Below, one piece after another: positions 42,107 to 51,041 of a DNA stretch of 64,000 bases. The first letter of the stretch is position 1. Each line of letters opens with the position of its first letter. Source of the stretch: Winogradskya consettensis (GTDB lineage Bacteria; Actinomycetota; Actinomycetes; Mycobacteriales; Micromonosporaceae); contig NZ_BOQP01000019.1 of the NCBI RefSeq assembly GCF_018332715.1, forward strand, positions 17,321 through 81,320, read 5' to 3'. Both the position numbers and the translations under genes were made by a program. Under the pieces are notes generated by a model. The model did no database searches, had not been told where the DNA came from, and saw only the letters and a program-made list of their open reading frames with translations.

Positions 42107-44129
42107 AGTAGGGCGCCCCGACCAGGGCCATCATCAGCCCCGCGGGGATCTGCGAGGGGGCGATGACCGTACGCCCGAGTGTGTCGGCCACACAGACGAG
42201 CAGCCCGCCGATCAGCATGGCGACGGGGATGATCCGCCCGTGCCGGACGCCGACGAGGCTGCGGGCGATGTGCGGGGCGACGAGCCCCACGAAGCCGACG
42301 ACGCCGACCGCGATCACGCTCACCGCCGCCGTGACCGCGGCGATGGTGAGGAGGGAGAGCCGCGCGCCTTCCCGGCGTACCCCGAAGATCTTGGGGGTGT
42401 CCTCGTCGATGGCCAGCAGGTCGAGCTGGCGGCGCATTCCCAGAACCACCGGGGTCGCGAGCAGCAGGACAACGGCGACCGGCAGAACGTCGGCGAACGT
42501 GCGGCCGTAGGTCGTGCCCGAGAGCCACGTGAGGATGCGGGGTGTGTCCCACGGGTCGGCGCGCAGCAGCAGGAACGTGCTGATGTCGCTGAGCGCGTAG
42601 CCGCAGCCGATGCCGATGAGCAGGAACCGGTCGGGCAGGAGCCCGCCGCGCCAGGCCAGGAAGGCGATGAGGGCGAAGGTGGCGAGTCCCAGCGCGACGG
42701 CGGTGACGATGAGGGCGGTGCGGCCGCCGCCGATGCTGGAGGTCACCACGAGCACCGCGCCGAGACCCGCGCCCGCCGTGATGCCGAGGACGCCCGGTTC
42801 GGCCAGCGGGTTGTGTACGGTGCCCTGCACGACCGTCCCGGCGAGCGCGAGTGCCGCACCGGCCGCGATGGCAGCGGCGACGCGGGGTGCCCGGTCGTCG
42901 AGGGCGCCGGCGATCAGGTCCGGCGCGGTGCCCTGGAGCCAGAGCAGGACGTCACCGGTGCGCAGCCACAGGCTGCCCGCGAGCAGACCGGTCAGCCCCG
43001 TCGCGACGAGCAGCACCGCGACCACGGCCACGACGGTGAGGAAACGGCCGCGCGAGCGGATGGCCACGTGTGTGCGGGGCGCGTCCCGTGCCGCTCCCGA
43101 GTCACGCAACCGCAGCGCGAGGATCACGATGACCACGGCGCCGAGCAGCGAGGTCGGGACCCCGGTGGGGATGGACGCGGCCGCCTGGGGGCCGAGGACG
43201 GCCCGGAGCACGGCGTCAGCGAGGAGCACCAGCAGCGCCCCGGCCAGCCCGCAGGCGGGGATCAGGAACACGTGCCGGCCGAGTACGCCGATGCGGGTGG
43301 CGGCGAGGCGTACGGCGACCGGCGCGGCGAGACCGATGAACGCGATGGGCCCGGCGAGCGTCACCGAGATGCTCGTCAGCAGGACGGCGCAGAGCACGGC
43401 GGCGATCCGGGTCGTGCGGATCGGTACGCCGAGCGAGGCCGCCGCGTCGTCGCCGAGGCCGAGCACGTCGAGCCGCCGCGACAGCAGCAGGACGACGGCG
43501 AGCACCACGGCGATGACCGGGACGGCGCGCATGGCCGCGTCGATGTTCAGCTGCGCGAGCGAGCCGCTGCCCCACGCGTACAACCCGGTGGTGCTGTCCT
43601 TGAACAGGATCAGCAGCATCGCGGTCGCCGCGTCGAGCGCCATCGCGACCGCCGAGCCGGCCAGGATCAGCCGTGTGGACGCCGCGCCCGAGGCGGCACC
43701 GACGAGGCCGAGCACGAGCCCCGCGGCGAGCAGCCCACCACCGAACGCAACGGCGCCCGAGGCCCACAGCGGCACGGCGAGATTGAACGCGGCGACCACG
43801 CACAGCGCGAAGTAGGCCCCGGCGGTGACGGCGAGGGTGTCCGGGGCGGCCAGCGCGTTGCGGGTGACCGACTGGAGCAGCGCCCCGGCCGAGCCGAGTG
43901 CCACACCGACCGCGATCCCGGCGAAGACGCGGGGCAGGCGGGAGCCGGTCACGACGTCCGTGATGGGTACGCCGCCGACGTCCTCCCGCGCCCCGGACAG
44001 GTAGCGCAGGAGGTCCCAGAACCCGACCCCGGAGGTTCCCTGGGTCACGTGCCACAGCCCGACCACGACAACGGCGACGAGCAGGACAACCAGGACGGCT
44101 GCCCCGCTCACGCCACGACGGGTTTTCAC
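42069..44129 (-). CDS. Fused double FecCD-type siderophore permease
   Basis: A 686-residue inner-membrane protein made of two consecutive FecCD permease halves, each about 330 residues with about ten helices, like FhuB. Repeated blocks such as VFAGIAVGVALGSAGALLQS and VAAAIAAGAALALAGTVVQG mark the matching first parts; GLAAPVAVRLA and GLVAPHIARSLVG mark the matching ATPase-docking regions. GTG 44129 overlaps the binding-protein stop (GTGA). It forms the channel of the ferric-siderophore importer encoded upstream. Confidence 0.93.
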   Translation of the reverse strand: MKTRRGVSGAAVLVVLLVAVVVVGLWHVTQGTSGVGFWDLLRYLSGAREDVGGVPITDVVTGSRLPRVFAGIAVGVALGSAGALLQSVTRNALAAPDTLAVTAGAYFALCVVAAFNLAVPLWASGAVAFGGGLLAAGLVLGLVGAASGAASTRLILAGSAVAMALDAATAMLLILFKDSTTGLYAWGSGSLAQLNIDAAMRAVPVIAVVLAVVLLLSRRLDVLGLGDDAAASLGVPIRTTRIAAVLCAVLLTSISVTLAGPIAFIGLAAPVAVRLAATRIGVLGRHVFLIPACGLAGALLVLLADAVLRAVLGPQAAASIPTGVPTSLLGAVVIVILALRLRDSGAARDAPRTHVAIRSRGRFLTVVAVVAVLLVATGLTGLLAGSLWLRTGDVLLWLQGTAPDLIAGALDDRAPRVAAAIAAGAALALAGTVVQGTVHNPLAEPGVLGITAGAGLGAVLVVTSSIGGGRTALIVTAVALGLATFALIAFLAWRGGLLPDRFLLIGIGCGYALSDISTFLLLRADPWDTPRILTWLSGTTYGRTFADVLPVAVVLLLATPVVLGMRRQLDLLAIDEDTPKIFGVRREGARLSLLTIAAVTAAVSVIAVGVVGFVGLVAPHIARSLVGVRHGRIIPVAMLIGGLLVCVADTLGRTVIAPSQIPAGLMMALVGAPYFIWLLRRSRTHG

Positions 44130-45187
44130 CCCTTGGTCAGGATCTCGGTGTACGCGTCGATCGCCTGCTCGTTCGACAACGGTCCACCGGCTCCCCAGAC
44201 GCCCGCGGGGAACGGGTACGCCCGTCCCTCCTTCACGGCCGGGAGCGCCGTCCAGATCGAGCTCTTGCGCAGCTCCGGAACGTAGCTCTCCGGGGTCTGG
44301 TCGTCGGAGTAGAACAGCGTCGCGCCGCCGACGGCGGTGAGGCCCTCGATGTCGGTCTGCGCGAGGCCGTACGCGGGGTCGACGCCGCCGCTGCCGTAGG
44401 CCTTGTTGACGGCGTCGGTCCACGCCGGGGTCAGGCCGAGCTGCTCGCCGAGCTCGGTGAACAGGGCGCCCTTGCCGTACGGGCGGATGACGACGTTGCC
44501 GCCCTCGATCCAGCCGTCGAAGAACAGGAAATCCTTGGCGGTGACGTTCGCGGCGGCCACCTTCGTCTTGGCCTGCGCGAGGTGCTCGTCGAACTGCCGC
44601 AGGACGAGGTCGGCGCGTTCGGTGCGGCCGGTGGCCGTACCGATCATCGAGAAGACCTTCTTCATGTTCGCGATCTGGCCGGTGGCGTCGGCGCCGACCG
44701 TGGCGAGCACGGGGACGCCACGCTTCTCGAGCTTCGTGATCAGCTCGTCGTCCGCCTTGAATGCCTCGACGATGATGAGGTCGGGCTTCGTCGCGTAGAG
44801 CGCGTCGAGGTCGGGCTCACCGCGCTCGCCGGTGTCGGCGACGTTCGCGGGCAGCGTCTCCGCCTTGACGTAGGTCGCATAGCCCTTCGCGTCGGCGACC
44901 GCGACCGGGGTGAGGCACAGCGTGAGCACGTCCTCGGTCTGCTGCCACTCCAGGACCGCGACCCGCTGGGCGGGCTTGGCGAGCTCCACCTTGCGCCCGA
45001 CGCCGTCCGTCATCGACACCGGGCCGGTCGCGGTCGAGGTGGTGTCGTCGGCGCAGGTCTGCGACGCGGGGGCGGACGGGCCGCCGGCGGCGGGTTCGTC
45101 GACCTTCGTGGTGCCGCAGGCCGTGATCGTGGCGGCTGCCACGGCGAGCATCGCCGCGGTGGCCGTCAGGCGGTTGACAAGGATCAT
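44126..45187 (-). CDS. Iron-siderophore ABC transporter binding lipoprotein
   Basis: A 353-residue FecB-like binding protein: lipobox ITAC (Cys24), then VELAKPAQRVAVLEWQQTE, DLIIVEAFK and VGADATGQIANMKKV, the two-lobe signatures for ferric-siderophore capture. Coupled by ATGA to the ATPase gene before it and by GTGA to the permease gene after it. Expression is probably iron-repressed through the box at 46115-46133. Confidence 0.92.
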   Translation of the reverse strand: MILVNRLTATAAMLAVAAATITACGTTKVDEPAAGGPSAPASQTCADDTTSTATGPVSMTDGVGRKVELAKPAQRVAVLEWQQTEDVLTLCLTPVAVADAKGYATYVKAETLPANVADTGERGEPDLDALYATKPDLIIVEAFKADDELITKLEKRGVPVLATVGADATGQIANMKKVFSMIGTATGRTERADLVLRQFDEHLAQAKTKVAAANVTAKDFLFFDGWIEGGNVVIRPYGKGALFTELGEQLGLTPAWTDAVNKAYGSGGVDPAYGLAQTDIEGLTAVGGATLFYSDDQTPESYVPELRKSSIWTALPAVKEGRAYPFPAGVWGAGGPLSNEQAIDAYTEILTKG

Positions 45188-46074
45188 GCGAGGTTCTCTC
45201 CTGAGGTGGTGCTGGTGTTTCGGTTGCGGGCGGGATGCCGCCCGACAGGGTCTATGCGCAGGCGCCCGGTGCGGGGATCGACGCCGACCTCGACGTTCAG
45301 GTCGTAGACCTCGCTGAGGTTCCCGGCGGTGAGCACGTCCAGGGGATCCCCGGCGGCGTGGATGCGCCCGGCGTGCAGGAGCACGAGCGTGTCCGCGACC
45401 CGGGCGGCGTGGTCGAGGTCGTGCAGGACGATGCCGACGGCGACGCCGTGCTCGTCGGCGAGATCGCGGACCAGGTCGAGCGTCTCGATCTGGTAGCGCA
45501 GGTCCAGATGGTTCGTCGGCTCGTCGAGCAGCACGACGCCGGTCTCCTGGGCCACACAGGCGGCGAGCCAGACGCGCTGCATCTCGCCACCGGAGAGCTC
45601 ACCGACGGCGCGTTCGGCCATGTCGCGTACGCCGGTGACCTCCATCGCACGGCTGACCGCGCTCCGGTCCGCGGGCGACGGCCCGGCGAAGCGCCGCCGG
45701 TGCGGGTGGCGCCCGAACGAGACGACCTCGTTCACGGTCAGCCCGTGCGGGGCCTGCCGCGACTGCGAGAACAGCGTGACCTCCCGCGCGAACTGCCGGG
45801 CGCTGAGCAGCGACACCGCGCGCTCCGGCCGCCCGTCGTGGTGGCGCAGCACGACCTCGCCACCGTCGGCGCGGTGCAGCCGGGCGAGGGCGCGCAGCAG
45901 GGTGGACTTCCCGCTGCCGTTCGGCCCGATCAGCGCCGTCACCTGACCGGACGTCAGCGCCACCGAGACGCCGTGGACCACGGCCGTCTTTCCGTAGCGC
46001 AGGTCGAGGTGCTCGCCGTGCAGATCCGTCGCCAGTCCGGCGGGCCCACGCGGGGGCTCGTACGTCGTGGACAT
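45184..46074 (-). CDS. Iron-siderophore ABC transporter ATPase
   Basis: A 296-residue FecE-like ATPase: Walker A GPNGSGKST, signature LSGGEMQRVW, Walker B VVLLDEPTNHLD and H-loop VLHDLDHAA. ATG 46074 is chosen because GGAGC lies about 8 bases upstream; ATGs at 46089 and 46092 are also in frame. First gene of the importer operon (ATPase, binding protein, fused permease). Confidence 0.93.
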   Translation of the reverse strand: MSTTYEPPRGPAGLATDLHGEHLDLRYGKTAVVHGVSVALTSGQVTALIGPNGSGKSTLLRALARLHRADGGEVVLRHHDGRPERAVSLLSARQFAREVTLFSQSRQAPHGLTVNEVVSFGRHPHRRRFAGPSPADRSAVSRAMEVTGVRDMAERAVGELSGGEMQRVWLAACVAQETGVVLLDEPTNHLDLRYQIETLDLVRDLADEHGVAVGIVLHDLDHAARVADTLVLLHAGRIHAAGDPLDVLTAGNLSEVYDLNVEVGVDPRTGRLRIDPVGRHPARNRNTSTTSGENLA

Positions 46075-46114
46075 CGATCGGCTCCGCATCACAGGGGCAG
46101 CACGCCCTCGTGAG

Positions 46115-46133
46115 TAAGGGTTGCCTTGCCTTA
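46115..46133 (-). promoter_or_regulatory. DtxR/IdeR-type iron box
   Basis: Read on the minus strand, TAAGGCAAGGCAACCCTTA matches 13 of 19 positions of the DtxR/IdeR/DmdR consensus TTAGGTTAGGCTAACCTAA and keeps its dyad. It lies about 40 bases before the ATPase start at 46074, so iron repression of the importer is expected. Confidence 0.7.
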
Positions 46134-46203
46134 CGGGAGGCTAGGTGACGTTCGGGCTGACGGCAATCCCGCACTCAGGACAGGCGATACGGGATTCCGG
46201 ACA

Positions 46204-47028
46204 TCAAGCGCGATACGTGGGCGCCACGGCACCGGGAGTCACCTTCATCACCCGCCGGAACGCCGCGATGAACGTGCTGGGCTGCGAATACCCGAGCCGT
46301 TCGGAGACCTCCCGCACATCGACACCCGCCGACAACAGGGCCAATGCTTCATGTACGCGCAGAGCCTGTCGCCACTGCGCGAACGACAACCCGGTCGCCC
46401 CGCGGAACGCCCGCGTCACCGTCCGATCGCTCATCCCCAGCTCCGCCGCCCAGTCCTGCAGCCCGCGACCGTCGGAGGGATCGTCGAGCAGCGCCTCGGC
46501 GATCGGATCGATCCGGGGATCGCCGGGCAGCTCCAGCGCGAACTGCCGGTCCGTCGGATCGAGGACGTCGAACACGACCGCCTCGGTCCGCGCCCGCGCG
46601 CCGTCGTCCAGATCCTTGCGGGCCAGGCGCAGCAGCAACGACTCCAGTAGGGGAGTCACCGTGATCGACGTCGGCCCGGCGAACTCGACCGGGGTACGGC
46701 CGGGGGCGAAGAACGCGTCGTGCAGCTCCGCGCCGGCGGTCAGCCGGCCGCCGTGCACCACACCGGCGGGCAGCCACAGCCCCCACCCGGGTGGCACGGT
46801 GTAGATCCTCTTCCCGATCCGCGAGGTCAGCGTCCCGCCACGCACCCACACCAGCTCGTGCATCGGGTGCGCGTGCGGCGACCACTCCGTCGCGGACCCC
46901 GGCACCTCCGACTCGGCGACGATCGCGAGCGGCGCCGGATCCCCCGCCGACACGGCCCGGCGCACGACCGTCCCCGGATCGCGCCGCCACGTGCCCAGAC
47001 TCAGGTCGTCGTGGGCGGGCGCATCCAT
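46204..47028 (-). CDS. AraC-family regulator beside the siderophore importer
   Basis: A 274-residue regulator: a cupin domain (HAHPMHELVWVRGG, PPGWGLWLPAGVVHGG) and an AraC DNA-binding domain with LQDWAAELGMSDRTVTRAF and VSERLGYSQPSTFIAAFRR. ATG 47028 is used; an in-frame ATG at 47079 would add 17 residues. AraC proteins of this kind often activate siderophore uptake when loaded siderophore is present. The gene lies directly upstream of the importer in the same direction, separated by the iron box. Confidence 0.87.
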   Translation of the reverse strand: MDAPAHDDLSLGTWRRDPGTVVRRAVSAGDPAPLAIVAESEVPGSATEWSPHAHPMHELVWVRGGTLTSRIGKRIYTVPPGWGLWLPAGVVHGGRLTAGAELHDAFFAPGRTPVEFAGPTSITVTPLLESLLLRLARKDLDDGARARTEAVVFDVLDPTDRQFALELPGDPRIDPIAEALLDDPSDGRGLQDWAAELGMSDRTVTRAFRGATGLSFAQWRQALRVHEALALLSAGVDVREVSERLGYSQPSTFIAAFRRVMKVTPGAVAPTYRA

Positions 47029-47131
47029 GGCGACGAGCGTACGCAGGCCGCCGTGAAGGCGATCGTACGGTTCGGGCATTCATACGTGACCAACACCACG
47101 GAGCCTGGGAGGCCCGCCTCGTGAACCATCC

Positions 47132-47752
47132 TTGACCGCCCTCGACGCCCGTCACGTGACCTCGGATCCGGACGTCGCAGCCCTGCTGGCGTCGCTGACG
47201 GACCCTGACCTGTTCGCCGTGCTGTTCGACCGGTACTTCGCGGAGCTGCGGCACTACGCGGCCAGCCGGCTCGGCGGCGAACGCGGCGACGACGTGGCAG
47301 CCGAGACGTTCCTGGTCGCGTTCCGCACCCGCGGGCGCTTCCGGACCGACGTGCCGGGCGGCGGCAACGTCCGCGCCTGGCTCTACGGCATCGCCACCAA
47401 CCTGATCCACCGGCAGCGCCGCGACGAGGAACGCCGCTACCGCGCCCTCGCCCGGGCAAGTGCCGTCATCGACCGCGGCGTCCCCGTCTCCTCCGGCGAC
47501 GACGCGACGGTCGCCCGGGTGGCAGCCGGAGCGCTCCAGCCCGCGCTGGCCCGGGCCCTGGCCGCGCTGCCCGCCCGGGACCGCGACGTGCTGCTGCTCA
47601 CCGCCGTCGCGCAGCTCGACTATGCCGAGGTCTCGGCCGCGCTGGGCGTTCCGCCGGGCACGGTCGGGTCCCGGCTCACCCGCGCCCGCCGCGCCGTCCG
47701 CGAGGCGTTCGGCGGCACCGACCCCACCCGCATCGACGAAGGGACACCATGA
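47132..47752 (+). CDS. ECF-type RNA polymerase sigma factor
   Basis: A 206-residue sigma factor (from TTG 47132; GTG 47156 is the alternative start). Region 2 is seen in FDRYFAELRHYAASRLGG, DDVAAETFLVAFRTRGRF and NVRAWLYGIATNLI. Region 4 has LPARDRDVLLLTAVAQLDYA and VPPGTVGSRLTRARRAVRE. The gene overlaps the next by four bases; that product is a CU044_5270-like membrane protein, the usual partner of this sigma group. Targets unknown. Confidence 0.9.
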   Translation: MTALDARHVTSDPDVAALLASLTDPDLFAVLFDRYFAELRHYAASRLGGERGDDVAAETFLVAFRTRGRFRTDVPGGGNVRAWLYGIATNLIHRQRRDEERRYRALARASAVIDRGVPVSSGDDATVARVAAGALQPALARALAALPARDRDVLLLTAVAQLDYAEVSAALGVPPGTVGSRLTRARRAVREAFGGTDPTRIDEGTP

Positions 47753-48849
47753 TGGACACCGAGAACCAGATGATCCGTACGCTGCTCACCGAGCCCCCGC
47801 CGGCCGCACACACCGTGGCCTCGGCGCGCCGGCAGCTCACCGATGCGATCGCGGGCCGCCGTCCGTCGCGTCCCCGCCGGACCACGTGGCGGCTGTCGCT
47901 GGCGGGCAGCGGCCTGGCCGCGGTCGCCGCCGCCGGTGTCGCGCTGGTCATGGCGACCGGAACGGGCAGCCCCGCCGGGCTGGGGGAGACCGGCAGCGGC
48001 GGCGCCCCCGGGGTGGCGGCACCACCGGCCGGCCCGCGGCAACTGCTGCTGGCGGCGGCCGAGCGGGCCGGGGGCACGGCTGACTCCGGCCGGTACTGGC
48101 GGGTCGCCCGGATCACCGAGGGCGCGCTGTACCTGCCGGTCCACACCAAGGGCGAGACGTTCTACGTCGCCGAGCGGTGGCTCACGGAGACCTGGACGCC
48201 GCGCGACCGTGGCGAGCAGGCGTGGGAGGGGCGTCAGTCGCTGGGTTACCAGCCCCGCACCGCCGAGGACGAGGCGGCCTGGAAGCGCGCCGGTTCGCCC
48301 CGCACGTTCGACCTCGGCGCGGCGGACTCCGCACAGGGTGGCCACGTCATCCGCACCATGGCCCCGGGCAAGGCCGAACTGAGCCGCACTTCCTCGCGGG
48401 GCGTCCCCGACCTGCCGGCCGACCCCGCGCGCCTGCGGGCCGCCGTCGACGAGCTGCTCGAGAAGCGCGGCATCGAGGCGACCGACGCCGCGGTGTTCGC
48501 CTATCTGGGCACCCTGCTGACCGACGCACCGGCCGGGCCGCCGTTGCGAGCCGCTGCTCTCACCGTGTTGTCCACACTGACGGGGGTGGACAACGTGGGA
48601 TCGCGCGCCGACGTCACGGGACGCGTGGGGGTCGCCCTCGAGCTGACCCGGACCGCCGGGCAGTTCGTCGACCGGTCCTGGCTGATCCTCGACCCGGCGA
48701 CGAACCAGCTGCTCGGCGGTGGCATGCAGGGCGCCACGCAGGGCAAGGACGGCAGACCCGACATCGGCAAGGGCGGCAAGGAGTCCTCGACGGCGGTGGT
48801 CACCGCGGAGTGGACCGATCAGCGGCCGGTCGCACCGCACGGCAACTGA
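47749..48849 (+). CDS. CU044_5270-family membrane protein, partner of the ECF sigma factor
   Basis: A 366-residue single-pass protein. The cytoplasmic N-terminus (about 1-48) is followed by one membrane helix (about 49-68) and a large extracytoplasmic domain with RYWRVARITEG, ERWLTETWTP and PADPARLRAAVDELLE. This arrangement, coupled to an ECF sigma factor, is typical of the actinomycete CU044_5270 family; an anti-sigma or sensing role is likely but not proven by sequence. A strong terminator hairpin follows. Confidence 0.88.
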   Translation: MMDTENQMIRTLLTEPPPAAHTVASARRQLTDAIAGRRPSRPRRTTWRLSLAGSGLAAVAAAGVALVMATGTGSPAGLGETGSGGAPGVAAPPAGPRQLLLAAAERAGGTADSGRYWRVARITEGALYLPVHTKGETFYVAERWLTETWTPRDRGEQAWEGRQSLGYQPRTAEDEAAWKRAGSPRTFDLGAADSAQGGHVIRTMAPGKAELSRTSSRGVPDLPADPARLRAAVDELLEKRGIEATDAAVFAYLGTLLTDAPAGPPLRAAALTVLSTLTGVDNVGSRADVTGRVGVALELTRTAGQFVDRSWLILDPATNQLLGGGMQGATQGKDGRPDIGKGGKESSTAVVTAEWTDQRPVAPHGN

Positions 48850-48857
48850 CGTCACCC

Positions 48858-48886
48858 CCGGCGGGCCGGGCGCACCGGCCCGCCGG
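48858..48886 (+). terminator. Transcription terminator hairpin after the sigma operon
   Basis: CCGGCGGGCCGG (48858-48869) and CCGGCCCGCCGG (48875-48886) are perfect 12-base arms with a five-base loop, beginning 8 bases after the stop codon. Flanking C and G runs can extend the stem past a bulged A. Confidence 0.8.
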
Positions 48887-49012
48887 AGGGGGACCCTGCC
48901 GTTACCCCTTCCAGCAATGACTCCCTGACTCCGGGACACGGATGTTTGCTGAGCCTGAGCCGGGTATGCGTTCGGTGAACCCTGGCCGCCCTATCCCGGA
49001 AGCGTGAGAATC

Positions 49013-49996
49013 ATGCACAGTGCCAAGCTCGGAGACCTCGACGTCGGCCGCATCGGCCTGGGTGCGATGGGAATGTCGCACGGCTACACCGGATCCGGCA
49101 GCGACGACGCCGAATCCATCCGCACCATCCACCGGGCGATCGACCTCGGCGTCACCCTGATCGACACCGCCGAGGTCTACGGCCCGTACGTCAACGAGGA
49201 GCTCGTCGGCAAGGCGCTCCAGGGCCGCCGCGACCAGGTCGTCCTCGCGACCAAGTTCGGCCTGATCTCGCACACCGGCCGCGCCGCGGGGTCAGCCGAC
49301 AGCAGCCCGCAGAGCATCCGCACCGCCGTCGAGGGGTCGCTCAAGCGGCTCGGCACCGATCACATCGACCTGTACTACCAGCACCGCGTCGACCCGGACA
49401 CCCCGATCGAGGACACCGTGGGCACCCTCGCCGAGCTGGTGAAGGAGGGCAAGATCCGGCACATCGGGCTGTCCGAGGCATGGATCCCCACGATCCGCCG
49501 CGCGCACGCCGTGCACCCGATCGCCGCTCTGCAGTCGGAGTACTCGCTGTGGACGCGCGACCAGGACGAGGTGCTGCCGGTGCTGCGGGAGCTGGGGATC
49601 GGGCTCGTCGCGTACTCTCCGCTGGGTCGTGGGTTCCTCACGGGCGCGCTGCGCACGCCGGCCGATGTCGAGAAGCTGGACGACAGCGACTTCCGCAAGA
49701 CCCACCCGCGCTTCACCGGCGAGAACTTCCAGCGCAACCTGGCCATCGCCGACGAGGTCCAGAACGTCGCCGACCAGGTGGGCGCCACCGCCGGACAGGT
49801 CGCCCTGGCCTGGCTGCTCGCGAAGGGCAACGACGTCGTCCCGATCCCGGGCACCAAGCGCGTCAGCCGGGTCGAGGAGAACACCGCGGCGGACGCGGTC
49901 GAGCTCACGGCCGAGCAGATCGCCACGCTCGACGCCCTGCCGGTCGCCGAGGGCGGCCACCACACCGACGAGCAGATGAAGATGATCGAACGCTGA
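49013..49996 (+). CDS. Aldo/keto reductase
   Basis: A 327-residue NADPH-dependent aldo/keto reductase. The catalytic tetrad is recognisable as Asp/Tyr in LIDTAEVYGP, Lys in VLATKFG and His in YYQHRVD. The cofactor site includes YSPLGRGFLTG and IPGTKRVSRVEEN. ATG 49013 has GGAAG about 10 bases upstream; GTG 49004 is possible. Single gene after the sigma-operon terminator. The substrate is a carbonyl compound of unknown identity. Confidence 0.93.
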   Translation: MHSAKLGDLDVGRIGLGAMGMSHGYTGSGSDDAESIRTIHRAIDLGVTLIDTAEVYGPYVNEELVGKALQGRRDQVVLATKFGLISHTGRAAGSADSSPQSIRTAVEGSLKRLGTDHIDLYYQHRVDPDTPIEDTVGTLAELVKEGKIRHIGLSEAWIPTIRRAHAVHPIAALQSEYSLWTRDQDEVLPVLRELGIGLVAYSPLGRGFLTGALRTPADVEKLDDSDFRKTHPRFTGENFQRNLAIADEVQNVADQVGATAGQVALAWLLAKGNDVVPIPGTKRVSRVEENTAADAVELTAEQIATLDALPVAEGGHHTDEQMKMIER

Positions 49997-50166
49997 GTTC
50001 CCGTCGCCTCCTCGAGCACCCGCACCCGCTCGTCCTGGTCGGTGACCACCCGGGCGCGCAGGTGCGGGTCCAGGTTTGTCCGGTGCAGCTAGAACCCGAG
50101 ATGGGCGACCGGGCCGGCGCTGCAACGTCGAGCGTGCTCAGGTCCACAGCGGTCTTCTTTGGCACA

Positions 50167-50180
50167 GGTAAGCGCTTGCC
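50167..50180. promoter_or_regulatory. LacI-family-type operator upstream of the second acetylesterase
   Basis: GGTAAGCGCTTGCC is a near-perfect palindrome (12 of 14 positions) around AAGCGCTT, the core common in LacI-family operators of sugar genes. It lies 30 bases before the ATG at 50210. The rest of the gap 49997-50209 shows no convincing gene. No LacI regulator is encoded in the window. Confidence 0.55.
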
Positions 50181-50209
50181 AGATCGACGAACGTTGATTT
50201 AATGGGGGC

Positions 50210-51034
50210 ATGGGTATCGGACGGAGAACTCTTCTCGGTGCTGCTCTCGGCGGCGCGGTCAGTGCTGCCTGGGGATCGGGTGAAGCCTCGGCGGCGGGCC
50301 GGCATCGCACGGTGTTCGTGGCGGGCGACTCCACGGCGGCGACCTACGCCACCGCTGACGTCCCCCGGGCAGGGTGGGGTCAGGCCCTGCCCGCGTTCCT
50401 GCGACCGGGCATTGCCGTGTCGAACGCCGCGCTGTCCGGGGCGAGCTCCAAGAGCTTCGCCGACCTGGGACGCCTCGACCTCATCCTCGCCGCGATCCGG
50501 CCCGGCGACACCCTGCTCGTGTCGTTCGGGCACAACGACGAGAAGGCCGAGGACCCCGCCCGCTACACCGAGCCGTGGACGACGTTCCAGGACTACCTGC
50601 GCCGCTACCTCGACGGCGCCCGGGCCCGGCACGCCCATCCCGTGCTGGTCACCCCGGTCGAGCGCCGCCGCTTCACCGCCGACGGCGTCCCGTATCTGTC
50701 CCACGGCGAATACCCGGACGCCATGCGCGATCTGGCTGCCCGTACGCGTACCCCGCTGGTCGATCTGACCGCGCTGTCATTCGACCTGTGGAGCAAGCTC
50801 GGCCCCGAGCCGACCAAGGACTACTTCCTGTGGCTCGACCCGGGCGAGTCGGTCAACTACCCGGCCGGCGTCGCCGACAACACCCACTTCCAGGCCCACG
50901 GCGCGATCGAGGTCGCCCGCCTCGTCGCCGCCCACGCCCGGACCCTGCCGGGCCGCGACCACGCCGCCATCCACGACACTCACATCCCGGACGACGTCCT
51001 GGTCTGGCCACCCACCCGGCCGGCGGAGAGCTGA
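50210..51034 (+). CDS. Secreted rhamnogalacturonan acetylesterase (SGNH hydrolase), copy 2
   Basis: A 274-residue paralogue of the protein at 9310-10140: twin-arginine signal GRRTLLG, VAGDSTAATY with the nucleophile Ser, SGASSKSF, SFGHNDEK, TPVERRRF and DNTHFQAHGAIEVARL. A GGGGG tract precedes the ATG. It lies 40 kb from the pectin operon under a separate, LacI-type site, so the two copies may answer different signals. Likely Tat export and deacetylation of rhamnogalacturonan. Confidence 0.92.
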   Translation: MGIGRRTLLGAALGGAVSAAWGSGEASAAGRHRTVFVAGDSTAATYATADVPRAGWGQALPAFLRPGIAVSNAALSGASSKSFADLGRLDLILAAIRPGDTLLVSFGHNDEKAEDPARYTEPWTTFQDYLRRYLDGARARHAHPVLVTPVERRRFTADGVPYLSHGEYPDAMRDLAARTRTPLVDLTALSFDLWSKLGPEPTKDYFLWLDPGESVNYPAGVADNTHFQAHGAIEVARLVAAHARTLPGRDHAAIHDTHIPDDVLVWPPTRPAES

Positions 51035-51041
51035 CCCGGCC

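Noticed and set aside
42240..44285. Open frame of 681 codons antisense to the FecCD permease
   Set aside because: It is an Asp/Glu/Arg/Gly-rich shadow typical of high-GC DNA. The opposite strand encodes a clear double permease.
49905..50165. Minus-strand frame between the aldo/keto reductase and second acetylesterase, starting MPKKTAVDLS
   Set aside because: The first residues look protein-like, but the sequence turns into Arg/Ser/Trp-rich shadow and overlaps the reductase. No family could be named and it may be only a fragment.
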